The notes below the pieces were generated by a model. It saw only the letters and a program-made list of their open reading frames with translations, did not search any database and was not told the origin of the DNA. Positions 45,401 through 56,859 of a stretch of DNA of 64,000 nt are shown here, piece after piece. This stretch comes from Perilla frutescens. Its lineage: Eukaryota; Streptophyta; Magnoliopsida; Lamiales; Lamiaceae. The DNA is taken from contig BRKX01000003.1 in NCBI GenBank assembly GCA_026008535.1, forward strand, positions 58,863,001 through 58,927,000. Direction: 5' to 3'. How positions within the stretch are numbered: position 1 is the stretch's first letter; every line of letters begins with the position of its first letter. The position numbers and the translations under genes were made by a program.

Positions 45401-47215
45401 GGAGTCTATCAACATTATGGTAGATGATCTGGAAGAATCTGTTGCCCAGATTCATGAGGAGATTATTGATGTCACAACTTCTGTGCCAGCTTCTGTTCCA
45501 GACAGTTCGGAACATCATGATCAAGCTGAGTTGAGGAATGAGAATCTGGATAGCTTCAAACCTTCAAAAGGTGTGCAGAAACATCATTCTGCAGCAGACA
45601 TCATTGGTGATGTAAGTGAAGGAGTTAGAACCAGAGGAGTTCGAAAGAACTATCGTTAGATGATTGCAAATGTCTGCTACACTTCTTCAACTGAGCCCAA
45701 GAACGTTAAAGAGGCCTTACAAGATGATCGATGGATTCATGCCATGCAAGAAGAGCTCTTGCAGTTTGAAAGAAATGAAGTATGAGATTTGGTTCCATGT
45801 CCTAAAGGTGTTAATGTGATCGGCACGAAGTGGATCTTCAAGAATAAAACCGATGAAGAAGGTAACATAACCAGAAATAAGGCAAAACTTGTGGCACAAG
45901 GTTATTCACAAGTTGAAGGTGTGGATTTTGACGAGACGTTCGCTCCAGTTACTCGTCTTTAATCTGTCAGGTTGCTCTTTGCAATGGCTGCATGGATGAA
46001 GTTTAAATTGTTCCAAATGGATGTGAAGAGTGCCTTCTTAAATGGGTACTTATCTGGATATGTGTTCGTAAGCCAACCCAAAGGCTTTGAAGACCCATAC
46101 CATCCTGAGTATGTGTACAAACTGAAGAAGGCCCTCTACGGTTTCAAGCAAGCTCCACGAGCTTGGTACGAAAGACTTACCAAATACCTTCTGGAGAAAG
46201 GATATGTTCGTGGTGGTGCTGATAGAACTCTCTTCATCAAGAGAGAAAAATCTAACGTGCTCATCGTTCAGATTTATGTGGACGATATTGTCTTTGGATC
46301 TGTCTCGGACAGAATGGTGAAAGACTTCGTGAAGAACATGACTTCCGAATTTGAGATGAGTCTTGTAGGTGAACTAACCTACTTTCTGGGGCTTCAAGTG
46401 AAGCAAAAGGATGATGGAATCTTTGTATCTCAAACGAAGTATGCAAAGAACTTAATCAGCAAATTTGGATTGGAAAGTTGCAGCCCGAAAAGAACTCCGA
46501 TGGGGACATCTTCGAAGATGTTAAAAGATGAAGCTGGTGTTACCATTGAGCAAACTTTGTACCGGAGTATGATTGGGAGTCTGCTTTACGTTACAGCAAG
46601 TAGGCCAGACATATGTTACAGTGTGGGAGTTTGTGCTCGCTACCAATCTAAACCCAAAGAAAGTCACTTGAAATCTGTCAAGCACATAATCAAGTACATA
46701 AAAGGTACTTCTGAGTTGGGACTATGGTTCTCCTATGATACAAACCCTAGTTTGGTTGGGTTTTGCGATGCAGATTGGGCAGGTTGTATTGAAGATAGGA
46801 AGAGTACCTCTGGAGGATGTTTCTTCCTTGGAAATAACATGGTGTCATGGTTCAGCAAGAAACAGAATTCTATCTCGCTGTCTACTGCCGAAGCCGAATA
46901 TATCACTGCTGAAAGTTGCTGCACTCAACTTTTATGGATGAAACAAATGTTACATGACTATGGTGTCCCACAGTCTGTCCTTACCATATACTATGACAAT
47001 ATGAGTGCGATAAACATTTCGAAAAATCCAGTTCAGCACTCTCGTACAAAGCACATAGACATTTGTCACCACTTCATCCGGGAGCTTGTTAAGACGGATC
47101 TCTTGTAATCGAATATGTTGGAACAGATGCCCAGCTTGCGGACATCTTTACAAAGGTACTTGATAGCAGAAGGTTTGAAACACTAAGATCCTCCTTGGGT
47201 CTTTGTGTTCTCTAA
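42429..47215 (+). pseudogene. Copia gag-pol polyprotein with in-frame stops
   Basis: A single frame from ATG 42429. Gag (514 codons to TAA 43971-43973) starts with a DUF4219/UBN2-type region (PLLDGNNYAYWKARM). It has a CCHC knuckle CRECGGLGHYQAEC, and a second knuckle CHYCEKPGHIRPYC lies beyond the stop. Protease: WYLDSGCSRHMTGD (about 44193). Integrase: HEKLGH and CGPC zinc site, with acidic triad in HMDLMG, RSDHGRE and GVVERKN. RT: FQMDVKSAFLNG and YVDDIVFGS. RNase H: FCDADWAG and SLSTAEAEYI. Further stops lie at 44844, 45291, 45657, 45783 and 45960, and one 1-nt loss near 47103 precedes the final ADIFTKVLD tail ending at 47213-47215. No other frameshift was seen. Most stops fit C-to-T or G-to-A changes. 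Confidence 0.92.
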
Positions 47216-47587
47216 ACTTCTCCGTTGTGAGAAGACTCTCAATACAGTCTTGGTCAGTGATGTATGTATAGAGAGTATAAAATGACCATGGTTACTATGG
47301 TCTGTAAGTGTTGTGCCAATATCTGTCTCGGACAATTTCTGCTTTGGACGAACGGTTACTTTTCAACGGCTAGTTGTGCCTTGATTTTCGCACCACGATC
47401 GATTCCACTTCTCCACACCTAGTTACAGGGTGATGTGTGAGGATTAAGTGATTTAAGGAAATTTCCTTTTAGAGTTTCCTAATTAAGGTCTTAACCTTTT
47501 TTTCTCAAAAGAGACAGAATCGTTACAAATTCTTCAAGCCGTTCTCTCTCTGTGGTGTGTGTTTAAATTTTCATTGTTCGAACTCAA

Positions 47588-49735
47588 ATGGCAGACAAAG
47601 CTGTTTTTTCTAAGCCCACTCAAGCGAAGAAACCCAGAATTTCTACTGAAGACTTGCGGTGACAACTTCCGGAGCTATCTCAACCCATTGTGTTTTCATC
47701 TTCAATTGCCTCTGTCTCTGTGAAGCCATTTGTTGCTTCATCTGAAGTGCTTGCTTCTGTGCCAACTTCTGTGGCACCTTCTACTAATTTGCCGCCTCGA
47801 TCTGTGTCTGAGACAAATCTCGATGTTCAACCCTCTCCTAGGGTTTCTGAAGTTCCATCCTCTCCGCCCATGGTGTCTGCGGAAATTTTGGATGCCTCAA
47901 TTGCGGCTGCCATTGAGAATGTTGGAGGAAATGAAGTCTCCATGGACTCTGTTGAAGATGATGTTGCCGTCACCCCTGTTGTTGATGAAGATCCTACCTC
48001 TATTGAGGAATTTGCTGCATCTCTTGATGAGCTGAAATTTATTCAAGCTCCGTCTATCTCTGCTGCTGATCCTGTGGTGAGTGACACGCTCGTTGTCACA
48101 GTTCAAGTTTCTCTTGGTGAAGTATCACATGTTGCTACTGCTGAAAACCTTGTTCATGATCAAGGTGAAGATGATGTTGATATCTCCTTCCTCGATGAGG
48201 AGTTTCCTGTTACTGAGGATATTTCTGTCCCTCCTCCAAAGGCTACCTCCTCCAAAACTCACGGGTCCAAACGCAAGTTAGAGTTGAGAGATGAACCAGT
48301 CACTCCTCCAGTGTCTGATGATGAAGATGACACACCCATTGCCAAATTGAAATCCAAAGTGTTGGCCAAGGTTGCTGTAAATAAGGGTTCTCTTTTAAAA
48401 ACCCTCAAATCCAAGAAAGTTGCTGCTAAGAAGGGGTCTTCATCAAAACCCCCAAAATCACTGAAGCCTGCTGGGAAAAAGGCTGCTCCAAAGAAACCTA
48501 AGATTGTTTCTGCTCACCGTGTTACACGGAGTGTGTCTGAGCACATGATGGGGTTATTGTCGGGTCGTCGTCACCAGCTGATGAAGCAAGCCAGAGCACC
48601 TTTCCCCTCTGATGAAGAAGCAGATGATGTCCCTGCGTCTGTTCCAGATAAATCATATTCCGATTCTGAGGACTTTGATTCAAGTAAGTTTATCTCTGCC
48701 CTTCACCAAAATCAATTCAAGATTGTTGTTGGTCGCTCGTTGATTTCCGAGCGTTGTTTGGTTAAGTCCGATATCGAGGGAACTGGTGTTGATTCTCTGT
48801 TGCATGATCTCCGTTTAGAGAAGTCTGCTTTTTTTGCTCCTCCTTTTATTGCTGCTGTTGTGCATGAATTTTATGCCAACTTGTCTAAGCGTATGCGTGA
48901 TGCTTCCTATGAGCATGCATTTTCTGTGTTTGTGCGGGGTCATTGGATTGCATTTTCCCCTGCTGTGATCAATGACTTTTTGGGTCGTGAGAACCTTGTT
49001 GCTCCTGCGCCCGTGTTTGATCTGAATGAGGTTGTGTCGGAATTGACTGGAGGAAGTCGGGTGGTTTAGCCCTCGGGGCGTGCGTTGTTGGCGTCTGATC
49101 TTAGTGTGAAGTACTCAATACTTCACAAGGTTGCTGTTCGGAATTGGTTGCCCAGTACTCATGATTCTACTGTTGGCAAGTCTATGGCTTTGTTGCTGTT
49201 CTCAGTAGGCACTCGTAGTGAGTTTAATCTTGGCCTGCTGATCTTTGAGAACGTCATTGCTCATGCCGAATTGACTCGTACCCAACAACCTGTTGGCTAT
49301 CCTGGCCTAATTTTCAGCATCATAATGGCCCAACATGATGTTGTTTCAGCAAATGATGTGTATGCGCCTGTTGCGCAGCCGCTGACCATCAGCCATAAGC
49401 TCTTTTCATCCCAGCATGCTCCGGATGTTCCTTCCCGCGATGCTGATGAAAGTTCGAGACCTGTGCCACCATCTGTCCCAGACAGATCGGCTGTCTCTTT
49501 TGCTGTCACTTCTGTTTTCTTTGACAGGCATATCAAGTCTCTGGAGCGTGAAGTTGTGTTTCTGAGCAAGTCCATTCGGACTTTCAAAACCAGGAAACAA
49601 GAGTTGGAGGCCTTGTTGATTGATCTCCGGGCCCGAGCCCTTGGCCTTGCTTCGCCGCTTGACGTGCCGAGTGTTTTCTCTGTTCCTGCTGCTAATGCTG
49701 ATGATGATGATGATGCTGCTGCCTCCCCGGTCTGA
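47588..49735 (+). pseudogene. Third ORF of the copia element, plant-transposon protein, two stops
   Basis: Starts ATG 47588 (MADKAVFSKPTQAKK) and stays in one frame to TGA 49735 region, about 715 codons. It is broken by TGA 47660-47662 and TAG 49067-49069. Codons 35-190 are Ser/Pro/Val-rich and acidic. About 195-310 is Lys-rich (KKVAAKKGSSSKPPKS), likely nuclear or nucleic-acid binding. About 350-520 carries the pattern VHEFYANL...VFVRGHWIAFSPAVINDFLG, seen in proteins annotated as putative plant transposon protein. The tail has a coiled-coil-like stretch (about 640-680) and an Asp run. It occupies the place of the env-like gene of SIRE elements, but no signal peptide or membrane span was seen. 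Function unknown. Confidence 0.75.
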
Positions 49736-50170
49736 AGTTTGGTGTTTGCCGTTTTTGGCAACAATTAAGGGGGAGAAGAATGTTGGTGCACAAAGACCAG
49801 TTAGATGAAGGATGGTTTGTTGCTGATGGTTTGTTGCTAATGCTGCTATGAGCATGTGCTCATTTTGTTTTAATGTTTGATGTTTTCTGAACAAACAATT
49901 TATTGGGGATGATGTTTACCCCACTTTAATTTTTGTTGGTCTGTACTTTATTTTTGATCAACTAACAATGCAGTTCTACACTGCGAAAACAATGCTCTGA
50001 TCGTGATGAAAGCACTCCCAGTTCAGATTCAGGGGGAGTGTGCTTGTAACTGTCTCTGACAGTTTTTGAATATATCACTCATTTTGATATATTGTTGATC
50101 TGCGAAGTTTATTCAAGTGTTGTGCAGATCGTGATGATAATTGCCGACCATAAACACCAAAGGGTGAGAT
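49736..50170 (+). other. Copia 3' spacer with polypurine tracts
   Basis: AAGGGGGAG at about 49766 and CAGGGGGAG at about 50028 are polypurine candidates. CCAAAGGGTGAGAT abuts the 3' LTR and is the likeliest priming site. A TGTCNNNGACA motif lies at 50051-50061. Confidence 0.6.
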
Positions 50171-51093
50171 TGTTAGTGCCACTGCATGCACTAAGTTTTT
50201 GTGTTGTTAAATTGGCGAGATATGTTCGACAATGTGTGCCTGGATATGTCCCACGAAGATTTGTTTTCCGCTGTGCAAGAAAAGAAAGAACAGTTGGTGA
50301 ACTGTTCCAGAGTATGTCCCAGACAGAACCATGGACACTCTATTTATGGCAGTTTCCTTGTTGGAAAGATCTTGCGTCAAACCAGTTTGGAAGGTCAAGA
50401 TAAATTCGTTTTACTGCCTTATGGTGTAAATCCGGTGCTGAATTAACCCTCCTACACATGGGAAGTATCTACACATGTTTGGAAGGCCACAAACCACTTA
50501 CCTAGTTGGCGGAAAGCAAGAGATTGACGCCAAGCTAAAGAGAAGTCTATATATGAAGACCGATTTGTGCAGCAATCGGTACCACTGATATTTTGGTCAG
50601 ATTCTAGTGTTAGAATCAGTTTGTGATCGTTTTTGTAACTAGTAGTTATTCATTAAAACGTTCAACGTGATAGACTAGTATTGAGTGTTTACGAGTGAAA
50701 CACGTGAGGGGATTTTTTATTCCGTTTTGTACGCAATCTCGGGAGAGATTGTAAGTTGAAGTCGTGGGTAGCTAGAGGGAGTCTAGTGTCACAGTTGTGA
50801 GGGGATCTTACAACTTTCGATTAGCGAAAGAGTTCGTAGAGAAGAACGGGTAGCATAAGGCGGGAGGCTTGTATGTGTAATATCCCTAATACACTCGACG
50901 AAGGAGTACCAGTCGAATCTTCAAGTTTGGGAGCAATTTCCCCAGAGTAGGTTGGTTGAACCAAACTGGGTTATCATCTCGTGCGTTTTTACTGCTTTAT
51001 TTATTTATGTTCTTGCATCTATCCCACACATATCACAGAACAATTTCAAAGCAGTTTGCTAAAAACGTTTAAAGCACGGAATACTGTTTTTCA
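50171..51093 (+). repeat. Copia 3' LTR
   Basis: 923 bp, about 97 percent like the 5' LTR by eye. Motif TGTCCCAGACA at 50316-50326 corresponds to TGTCCTAGACA in the 5' LTR. Followed by TATGT. Confidence 0.95.
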
Positions 51094-51201
51094 TATGTTT
51101 ACAATACTACCAACCTTAGACTGGCCTATCAATAACATCATAATATAAAGCATTAAAACAATCTTAAAATCAACTTCAAAAATAACTTTAGCAAAGCCTT
51201 A

Positions 51202-52255
51202 GGCCCCGTTTGGTTAGCACGGAATCTGACTTGAAAAAAGTAATCTGATTCCCTATTATAACATTAATGTGTTTGGTTCATTTTTTATGTACTATGGAAA
51301 TGAATCACATTCCTCAAAATAAAGAACATTGTACAATTTTCTTGGATTCTGAATAACTACTCCAATTAGGTATTCCTTTTCCTTTATTTTTAAGAATCTG
51401 ATGTTAAATGATTTCATTGTTCGATTTTTTCATTTATTATTATTTATTTATTTTTATAAATTATTATTATGTTTGGATTCATATTTTTGAACTAAAAAAT
51501 AAAAAAAAATGGATTTTTTAAATTGAAAAAATAAGATTTATTATTATCTTTTTTTATTATTAATACTGAGTTTGGATTAAAAAAATTCAATAAAAAATCA
51601 GTAAAATAAATAAAATAGAAAAAATAGAAAATTTTATGAATGAAAAAAAAAAAGAAATTAAAAAATGTGATATTTTTTTATTGAAGAAATAATTACGACC
51701 AAAATTCGACTATTTTATCAATCAATTTTTTGACATTTCTATCAAAATTTCAATAATATCATTTTTGAGACAACGTTGAGGACTAAATGACGGCCATACC
51801 ATTGTCAATATAGATAATTTTGACTTCCAATTCAATAAAAAAATATTTATATAGATAATTTTGATTTCCAATTCAATAAAAATATTTGGATCACTAATAC
51901 AATATTCACCTTAATTGATTACTTTTTAGTCATATCATTTTATTTAAATTGAAATAATATGTTGCATTCAATATCTATAATACTAATACAAATTGAAGAA
52001 TCGCACATTATGTGGTTCGTAATTTAAAATTATAAATATTGGTAGTGTGAAATAAGATACAATATATATTTTAGATATATTAATTATCCACTCTTGTTTA
52101 AATTTAATCCAATAATAAAAAGAGAATCCTTACAATTTCCTTGTTGTGTTCCAAACACAAAATAAAGATTCTGTTAGTAACAATTCTCCTCAGAATCACA
52201 TTCCCAGAAATTATATTCTCAAAAAACTTTACTTTCCTACCAACCAAACGAGCCC
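51202..52255. mobile_element. TIR element, PIF/Harbinger-like ends
   Basis: Left end GGCCCCGTTTGGTTAGCACG and right end (reverse complement) GGGCTCGTTTGGTTGGTAGG. The flanks are TTA on the left and TAA on the right, which do not match as a direct duplication. AT-rich interior, no transposase. The GTTTGGTT terminus is common to plant Harbinger and hAT MITEs, so the family is tentative. Confidence 0.6.
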
Positions 52256-52334
52256 TAAGTGTTTAATCCAAGAAAGGGCTTCGTGCAAACCTATGCATCA
52301 CCTCCCTTTTTCAGCTCTAATTTTGCCTCATAAG

Positions 52335-52540
52335 ACCATCTCCAACCCAACTGCAAAATGAGATTTGCAGTTAAAAATTTGCTCCAACCCACCTCCAAAT
52401 CCAACTCCATTTTGCTGTAAAACTTAAAATATGTACAGTGTATACCTAAATATGCATATTACTGTTCATCACTGCATATTACTTTTTTAAGAATTTAAAA
52501 TTACAAAATGGTCCTTCTTAATTCATTTTTCATTCATCCA
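52335..52540. repeat. MITE-like end upstream of the possible host gene
   Basis: GACCATCTCCAACCCAACTGC followed by repeats of tccaacccacctccaaatcc. CCATCTCCAAC is a Harbinger-type terminus (compare 55955). No right end was defined. Confidence 0.4.
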
Positions 52541-52995
52541 CCTTAACAGCAGCAAGAGAGGAGCAGCGCCTCCACCCCCGCAACCGTCTCTCCTACCAAT
52601 TCCACAATCTTCGCTGCCGCCACGGCGCCGCCTATCGCCGCTTCTCCATCACCGCCACCATTCTTCAACCCATCACCGCCGCGAACCCAAATGAGAAGAA
52701 AGAGATGAGCTCTAAAATTTCCAGTGAGCGTGTTGAGCTGAGAGAAACGTATTTCAACTGCAAGAGAGGACAGGCATGCTCATTTTGGGTTTCGATTCCC
52801 CCACAGCGTGCGAGGCGGAAATTATCGATGCAGTGTTCGGAAAACCAAACTCAGGGCCTCAGGGATTTAGGTTCGGAGTTCTTGAATTTCTTGGGGGTAA
52901 AGCTAACGGAATCTCCATTTCAGGCTAACAGAGATTCTGCAGGAAGAAAGGAATCGCACGATCGAATCTCTGGAGAGTGGAGGTGTTGAGGGTAA

Positions 52996-54395
52996 ATGAC
53001 GGCGGCCGGCAAAATTGGGGACTGGGCATTCAAAGCGTTCACGGCGGGGCTCGGCACTGCCACCATATATCTAACCGCTACTTTCTCCATCAATGTCTAC
53101 CGTGGTCTCAACTGGCATAACGTTCAAACGGTAATGAATCTTTCCTCTTCTCATTCACTTCTGCTTTTCGAAATTTCACATAATTTGAGGGTTCTGTTTG
53201 GTTTCTGATAAGGAAAAAAATGTGCTTTATTGTGTGTGTATATACATAGCCACTTAGGTATATCGTGTATGCCAAATGAAATTCGAAAGCAGCCTTTTGT
53301 TTGTATATGTTTTTTTGTGCTTATAATTATAGGAAGTCGAGGCATTCTTGAAGCATTTGGTTGTGGATGTCATGAACTATGTAATGTGAAATGATTCTGA
53401 GGTGTTTGGTCATTCTGTACATCGGTAGAATCCGAACATTCATGTTGTTGGTTGTTGCATTTCCAGCTGAATGTTCACTTAGCAAGATCTTCTTTTGTGG
53501 TTTGAGCTACTTTCAAATGCTTGTCTGGTTCTATTTTATTAGCAGTTGGAAGCATTATTTCTGTGAATTTATTATATTAGATCAAGTTTCTTGGTTCAGG
53601 TCGTCCTACCATTGGATCGGTACTATGGGTATAGCATAGAATTACTATATATCCAAGCTTGTGTTTTGTGAGAGATTTCTGTTCTAGTCCTACAGGATTG
53701 CTAGCACAAAATGAGATTTCACAGATTGGGAATGTAATACTAACAATATATTTTTCCTAAGTAGCTGGTCTCATAATTACTCTTGAGCCTACTAGTTCTC
53801 CTGTGATGGTTGTCTCTCTGGCAATCGCATCTCGAATCAATGTTCTTGGTATGTGAATGGTTTTATGGAGCTTTATTTCCAGTAAGCTTGAGGTTTATGT
53901 GAACATAATTCGGTGATTTAGGCTGGCAATACTAACAAAGACAGTGGAGATTCTCAGTCGAGACTTGCAATCATGCGGTGAACCAAAACTGTGATGGAAA
54001 GACCTGTTTGAAATAGTAATTAAAAGGCATGAATAAGAGTACGGGAAAATTTCCTTTCACCAATCGGGACTTACTGTCGAAAAGATGAACAGTTTGTGAC
54101 ATAAGAATGCCCACATGAACTTCTAGTGCTAATTTTCTCTTTTTCATATTAAGGCCTCCATCATTGACTTTGGATGTGAAGGTTTATATGTTTTTGTCCT
54201 GATGAGTCATAATTCTGATAAAGGGCTTATTAGGTTTAGTTTGTCTGTATAGTTGTTCTGTTGTTGACACTTCACTGGGCATGGATCCATATAATGTTTA
54301 TGGCTTTTGTTTTCATGCAGATCCAAACATTTTCATGCTGATGCATCTTTGTATTCGCACCTCAGGGCCGTCGAAGGCAGAAGGACAAACGTTGA
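52996..54395 (+). CDS. Possible host gene: small single-span membrane protein, two exons
   Basis: ATG 52996 opens a 45-codon exon: MTAAGKIGDWAFKAFTAGLG then a hydrophobic stretch (about residues 15-34, TAGLGTATIYLTATFSINVY) and RGLNWHNVQT. It ends at a donor ACG/GTAATG at 53130 in phase 0. The upstream leader (52540-52995) is GC- and CCG-rich, like a plant 5' UTR. A possible last exon is 54366-54395 (CCTCAG/GGC...TGA), giving a basic tail GRRRQKDKR and 54 residues in all. The first exon looks like a conserved small plant protein with one membrane span, but I cannot name it. Exon 2 is a guess; reading on through the intron would give a 70-residue form without it. A TIR element starts 119 bp downstream. 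Confidence 0.45.
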
Positions 54396-54513
54396 TATGA
54401 GCGAGCAAGGTTGAAGATGGAGTGAGGTTGAAAATGGACCAAATTGTTGAGTGATTGATTGTAGGAAGAATTGATGTAGCACATAGCCACAAAGATACAA
54501 GTTTCTTTACTTA

Positions 54514-55281
54514 GGGGGGTGTATTGGATTGAGATTTCGTTGGATTTCGTTGGACTTTTAAAATCCGGGTGTATTCAATCCAGACTTTTAAAAGTCCAAC
54601 GAAATTCTGGTGTATTCAATCCAGACTTTTAAAAGTCCAATGAAATCTTGGTGTATTCAATCCAGACTTTTAAAAGTCCAACGAAATCTTGGTGTATTCA
54701 ATCCAGACTTTTAAAAGTCCTTTAAAATTCTGCGGTATTCAACAATCCACGGACTTTAAAATGTCATTGATTTCGTTGGATTTCAGCTGGATTTCACGTG
54801 AAAATTACAAAGGATGAATTCCGACCTCCAGACACGAGATTTCGATGGATTTGAAAAACCCAGCGAGCGCGGTGTCCCAGCGGCCGGTGAGGAGTTAAAA
54901 TCGGGCACCCCAGCCGTCACCCGACCCCAGCGGCCGCTGGCCTTGCCGATGATGGCACTCCAGCGGCCGCTGGGTGCCAGCGGCCGCTGGGATCAAGGCC
55001 GCTCGATTCCAGCGGCCGCTGGGTTTAATTTTTCTTACCAGATATACCGATCGTTGTGTTCCAACGAGCGCTGGCGAGATGGATTTGAAATCCATTGAAA
55101 TCGTTCAAAATCGGTCCGAAATCTATACGAAATCCGCCAGACTCTGTGTGGAGTTGGGAGACTCCATGTGGAGTTTTGGGAGACTCCACGTGGAGTCTAT
55201 GGATTTATAAAATCCATAGAAATCCATGGACATTTTAAAATCCAACAAAATCCATCAAAATCCCAATCCAATACACCCCCC
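54514..55281. mobile_element. PIF/Harbinger (Tourist-like) MITE with unusual interior
   Basis: Ends GGGGGGTGTATTGGATT and its complement AATCCAATACACCCCCC with TTA duplications (54511-54513 and 55282-55284). Inside are four 41-bp tandem units starting 54568, 54609, 54650 and 54691, each with the palindrome GACTTTTAAAAGTC. Then comes a GC-rich patch with four exact 14-bp palindromes CCAGCGGCCGCTGG (54927, 54960, 54977, 55009). Near 55182 is the palindrome GACTCCACGTGGAGTC. No transposase. Confidence 0.85.
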
Positions 55282-55284
55282 TTA

Positions 55285-55951
55285 GGAAAGAGGTGTTTGT
55301 TTGTTTACTTAGTCTAGTGTATAGTTTATACTTTCTTTATACAGAGCTCTTGTTTCTAATAATATTTAATATTTAATTATGTAAAGAATTATATATTTTT
55401 AATTAAATTTAATACATTGTTGTGCATATAAATAAAATAAATAAGAGATTCAATTTATAAATTCGACACAAAGATTGTAGATATATAGTGCTCACTTCAC
55501 TTTTTTAATTCAATTATCTCTACAAATATCCAACAATGAAATAAAATAACTTGTGCCTGGCCTAGTAAAAAATTCTAGGACTGGACCTAACTTCGACATG
55601 GGGCCCATGAATGGATGGAGGGATAACGATTAACGAGTGTTACGTGATTCGTGATTAACCGCTCAACTTTAGACCGAACCGGAGTGCTTTGGGTCGACCG
55701 ATTAATGTAGCAAATCATGATTTTGGCACCCACCCCTTACATGTGGCGTCAATCGAAAGTGGAAGTGCATTGGACATAGGTGTAGCGTCGATTTTTCCGT
55801 TTATAATGTTTTCAATATGGCACATAATATAATGTAATTGATTACTACAATGTGAATTTATATATGACTTTAATTAATGAAGCTCACCATGAATCCCATT
55901 GTTCTTATCAATTATCAGTTTGAGACTCTAGCTAATATTATTAAAAATTGT
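55285..55951. other. AT-rich intergenic DNA
   Basis: Nothing recognisable. Confidence 0.4.
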
Positions 55952-55954
55952 TTA

Positions 55955-56687
55955 GGCCATCTCCAACAGTTTTCATCAGAATACAGTTAACTCTATACTA
56001 CACTACAGTTAAAGTTACAGATTTTTAATTTTCATCTCCAACAGCATCACTCTACATTTCACCCTACAATGGAATATTCCCTTTTTATACTCTTTACTAT
56101 TGATTTAATTTTTTTATCGAATTATTTAATTAAATATGATTATATATATAATATATATATATATATATTAATATTCTTGCTCATTATTTTTTATTTTTAA
56201 TTAATATATAATTAAACGTCTATACTTCGAACAAGAACAAGCAAAAATCCTGGCGAAAAGGCAGGAACAATCCAACCAGTCTTCCCTACTAGATAATACT
56301 TTCGACATTGGAAGTTATTTTCCAGATATCCCCGGTGCAGGATCTGGATCCGGAAGTGGTTTAGGGGATTATTAGATAAAAATATTATGTTGTATTTTTA
56401 ATATTTTACTCTTATTGTATTATGTTTGTATTTTTATTAATTATGTATTTGTACTGTTTATTGTAATATATTGTTGCTTTGTATCGATTATTAATATATT
56501 TGTGGCTTTGTATTGTTAAATGTTTATGTAATTCTATTTTTATTAATTATGTATTTTGTGTTTAGTTAGATTTTTAAATTAATGTAATAGCATTTACTTA
56601 ATTAATGTATAAAATAATTTTCAAACAATTGAAGAAATCTAATAGAAAATAAAAAAAAATACACAAAATAAATTAGTTTGTATTATG

Positions 56688-56718
<31 letters not shown>

Positions 56719-56856
56719 CGAGATGAACAGTACCTCGGTTAATCAACCGGGGTACTGTTCACCCCCCCCTACATCTACCGAGCCGTGAACAATTGTTGGA
56801 GAAACAAATTTTGGAGAATCACTCCACATCTGCCGTGTAGAGACAAGGAGACGCTC
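55955..56856 (+). mobile_element. Deleted PIF/Harbinger element retaining an ORF1 tail
   Basis: Left end GGCCATCTCC and right end (complement) GAGCGTCTCC, with TTA duplications (55952-55954 and 56857-56859). Carries an open tail at 56220-56375 and a 38-bp near-palindromic hairpin at 56724-56761 (arms TGAACAGTACC and GGTACTGTTCA) after a long A run (about 56690-56715). Confidence 0.7.
56220..56375 (+). pseudogene. C-terminal piece of a Harbinger ORF1-type protein
   Basis: 51 open codons ending at TAG 56373-56375: LYFEQEQAKILAKRQEQSNQ then a Ser/Asp/Gly-rich end (AGSGSGSGLGDY). The Glu/Gln/Lys heptad-like start matches the tail of plant Harbinger ORF1 (Myb/trihelix) proteins, from memory of the family. 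No upstream exon remains, so it is a relic. Confidence 0.5.
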
Positions 56857-56859
56857 TTA

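Larger units (their letters stand above)
41427..51093 (+). mobile_element. Full-length Ty1/copia retrotransposon with an extra ORF, 9.7 kb
   Basis: Two 923-bp LTRs (41427-42349 and 50171-51093), starting TGTTAGTGCC and ending TTTTTCA, are flanked by the perfect duplication TATGT (41422-41426 and 51094-51098). Between them are a Met-tRNA primer site, gag, protease, integrase, RT, RNase H (copia order) and a third ORF (47588-49735) before the 3' LTR. Position of the third ORF and the primer site fit the SIRE/Maximus group. The LTRs differ at roughly 25-30 positions by eye, mostly transitions. Gag-pol has several stop codons, so the copy is inactive. Confidence 0.95.
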
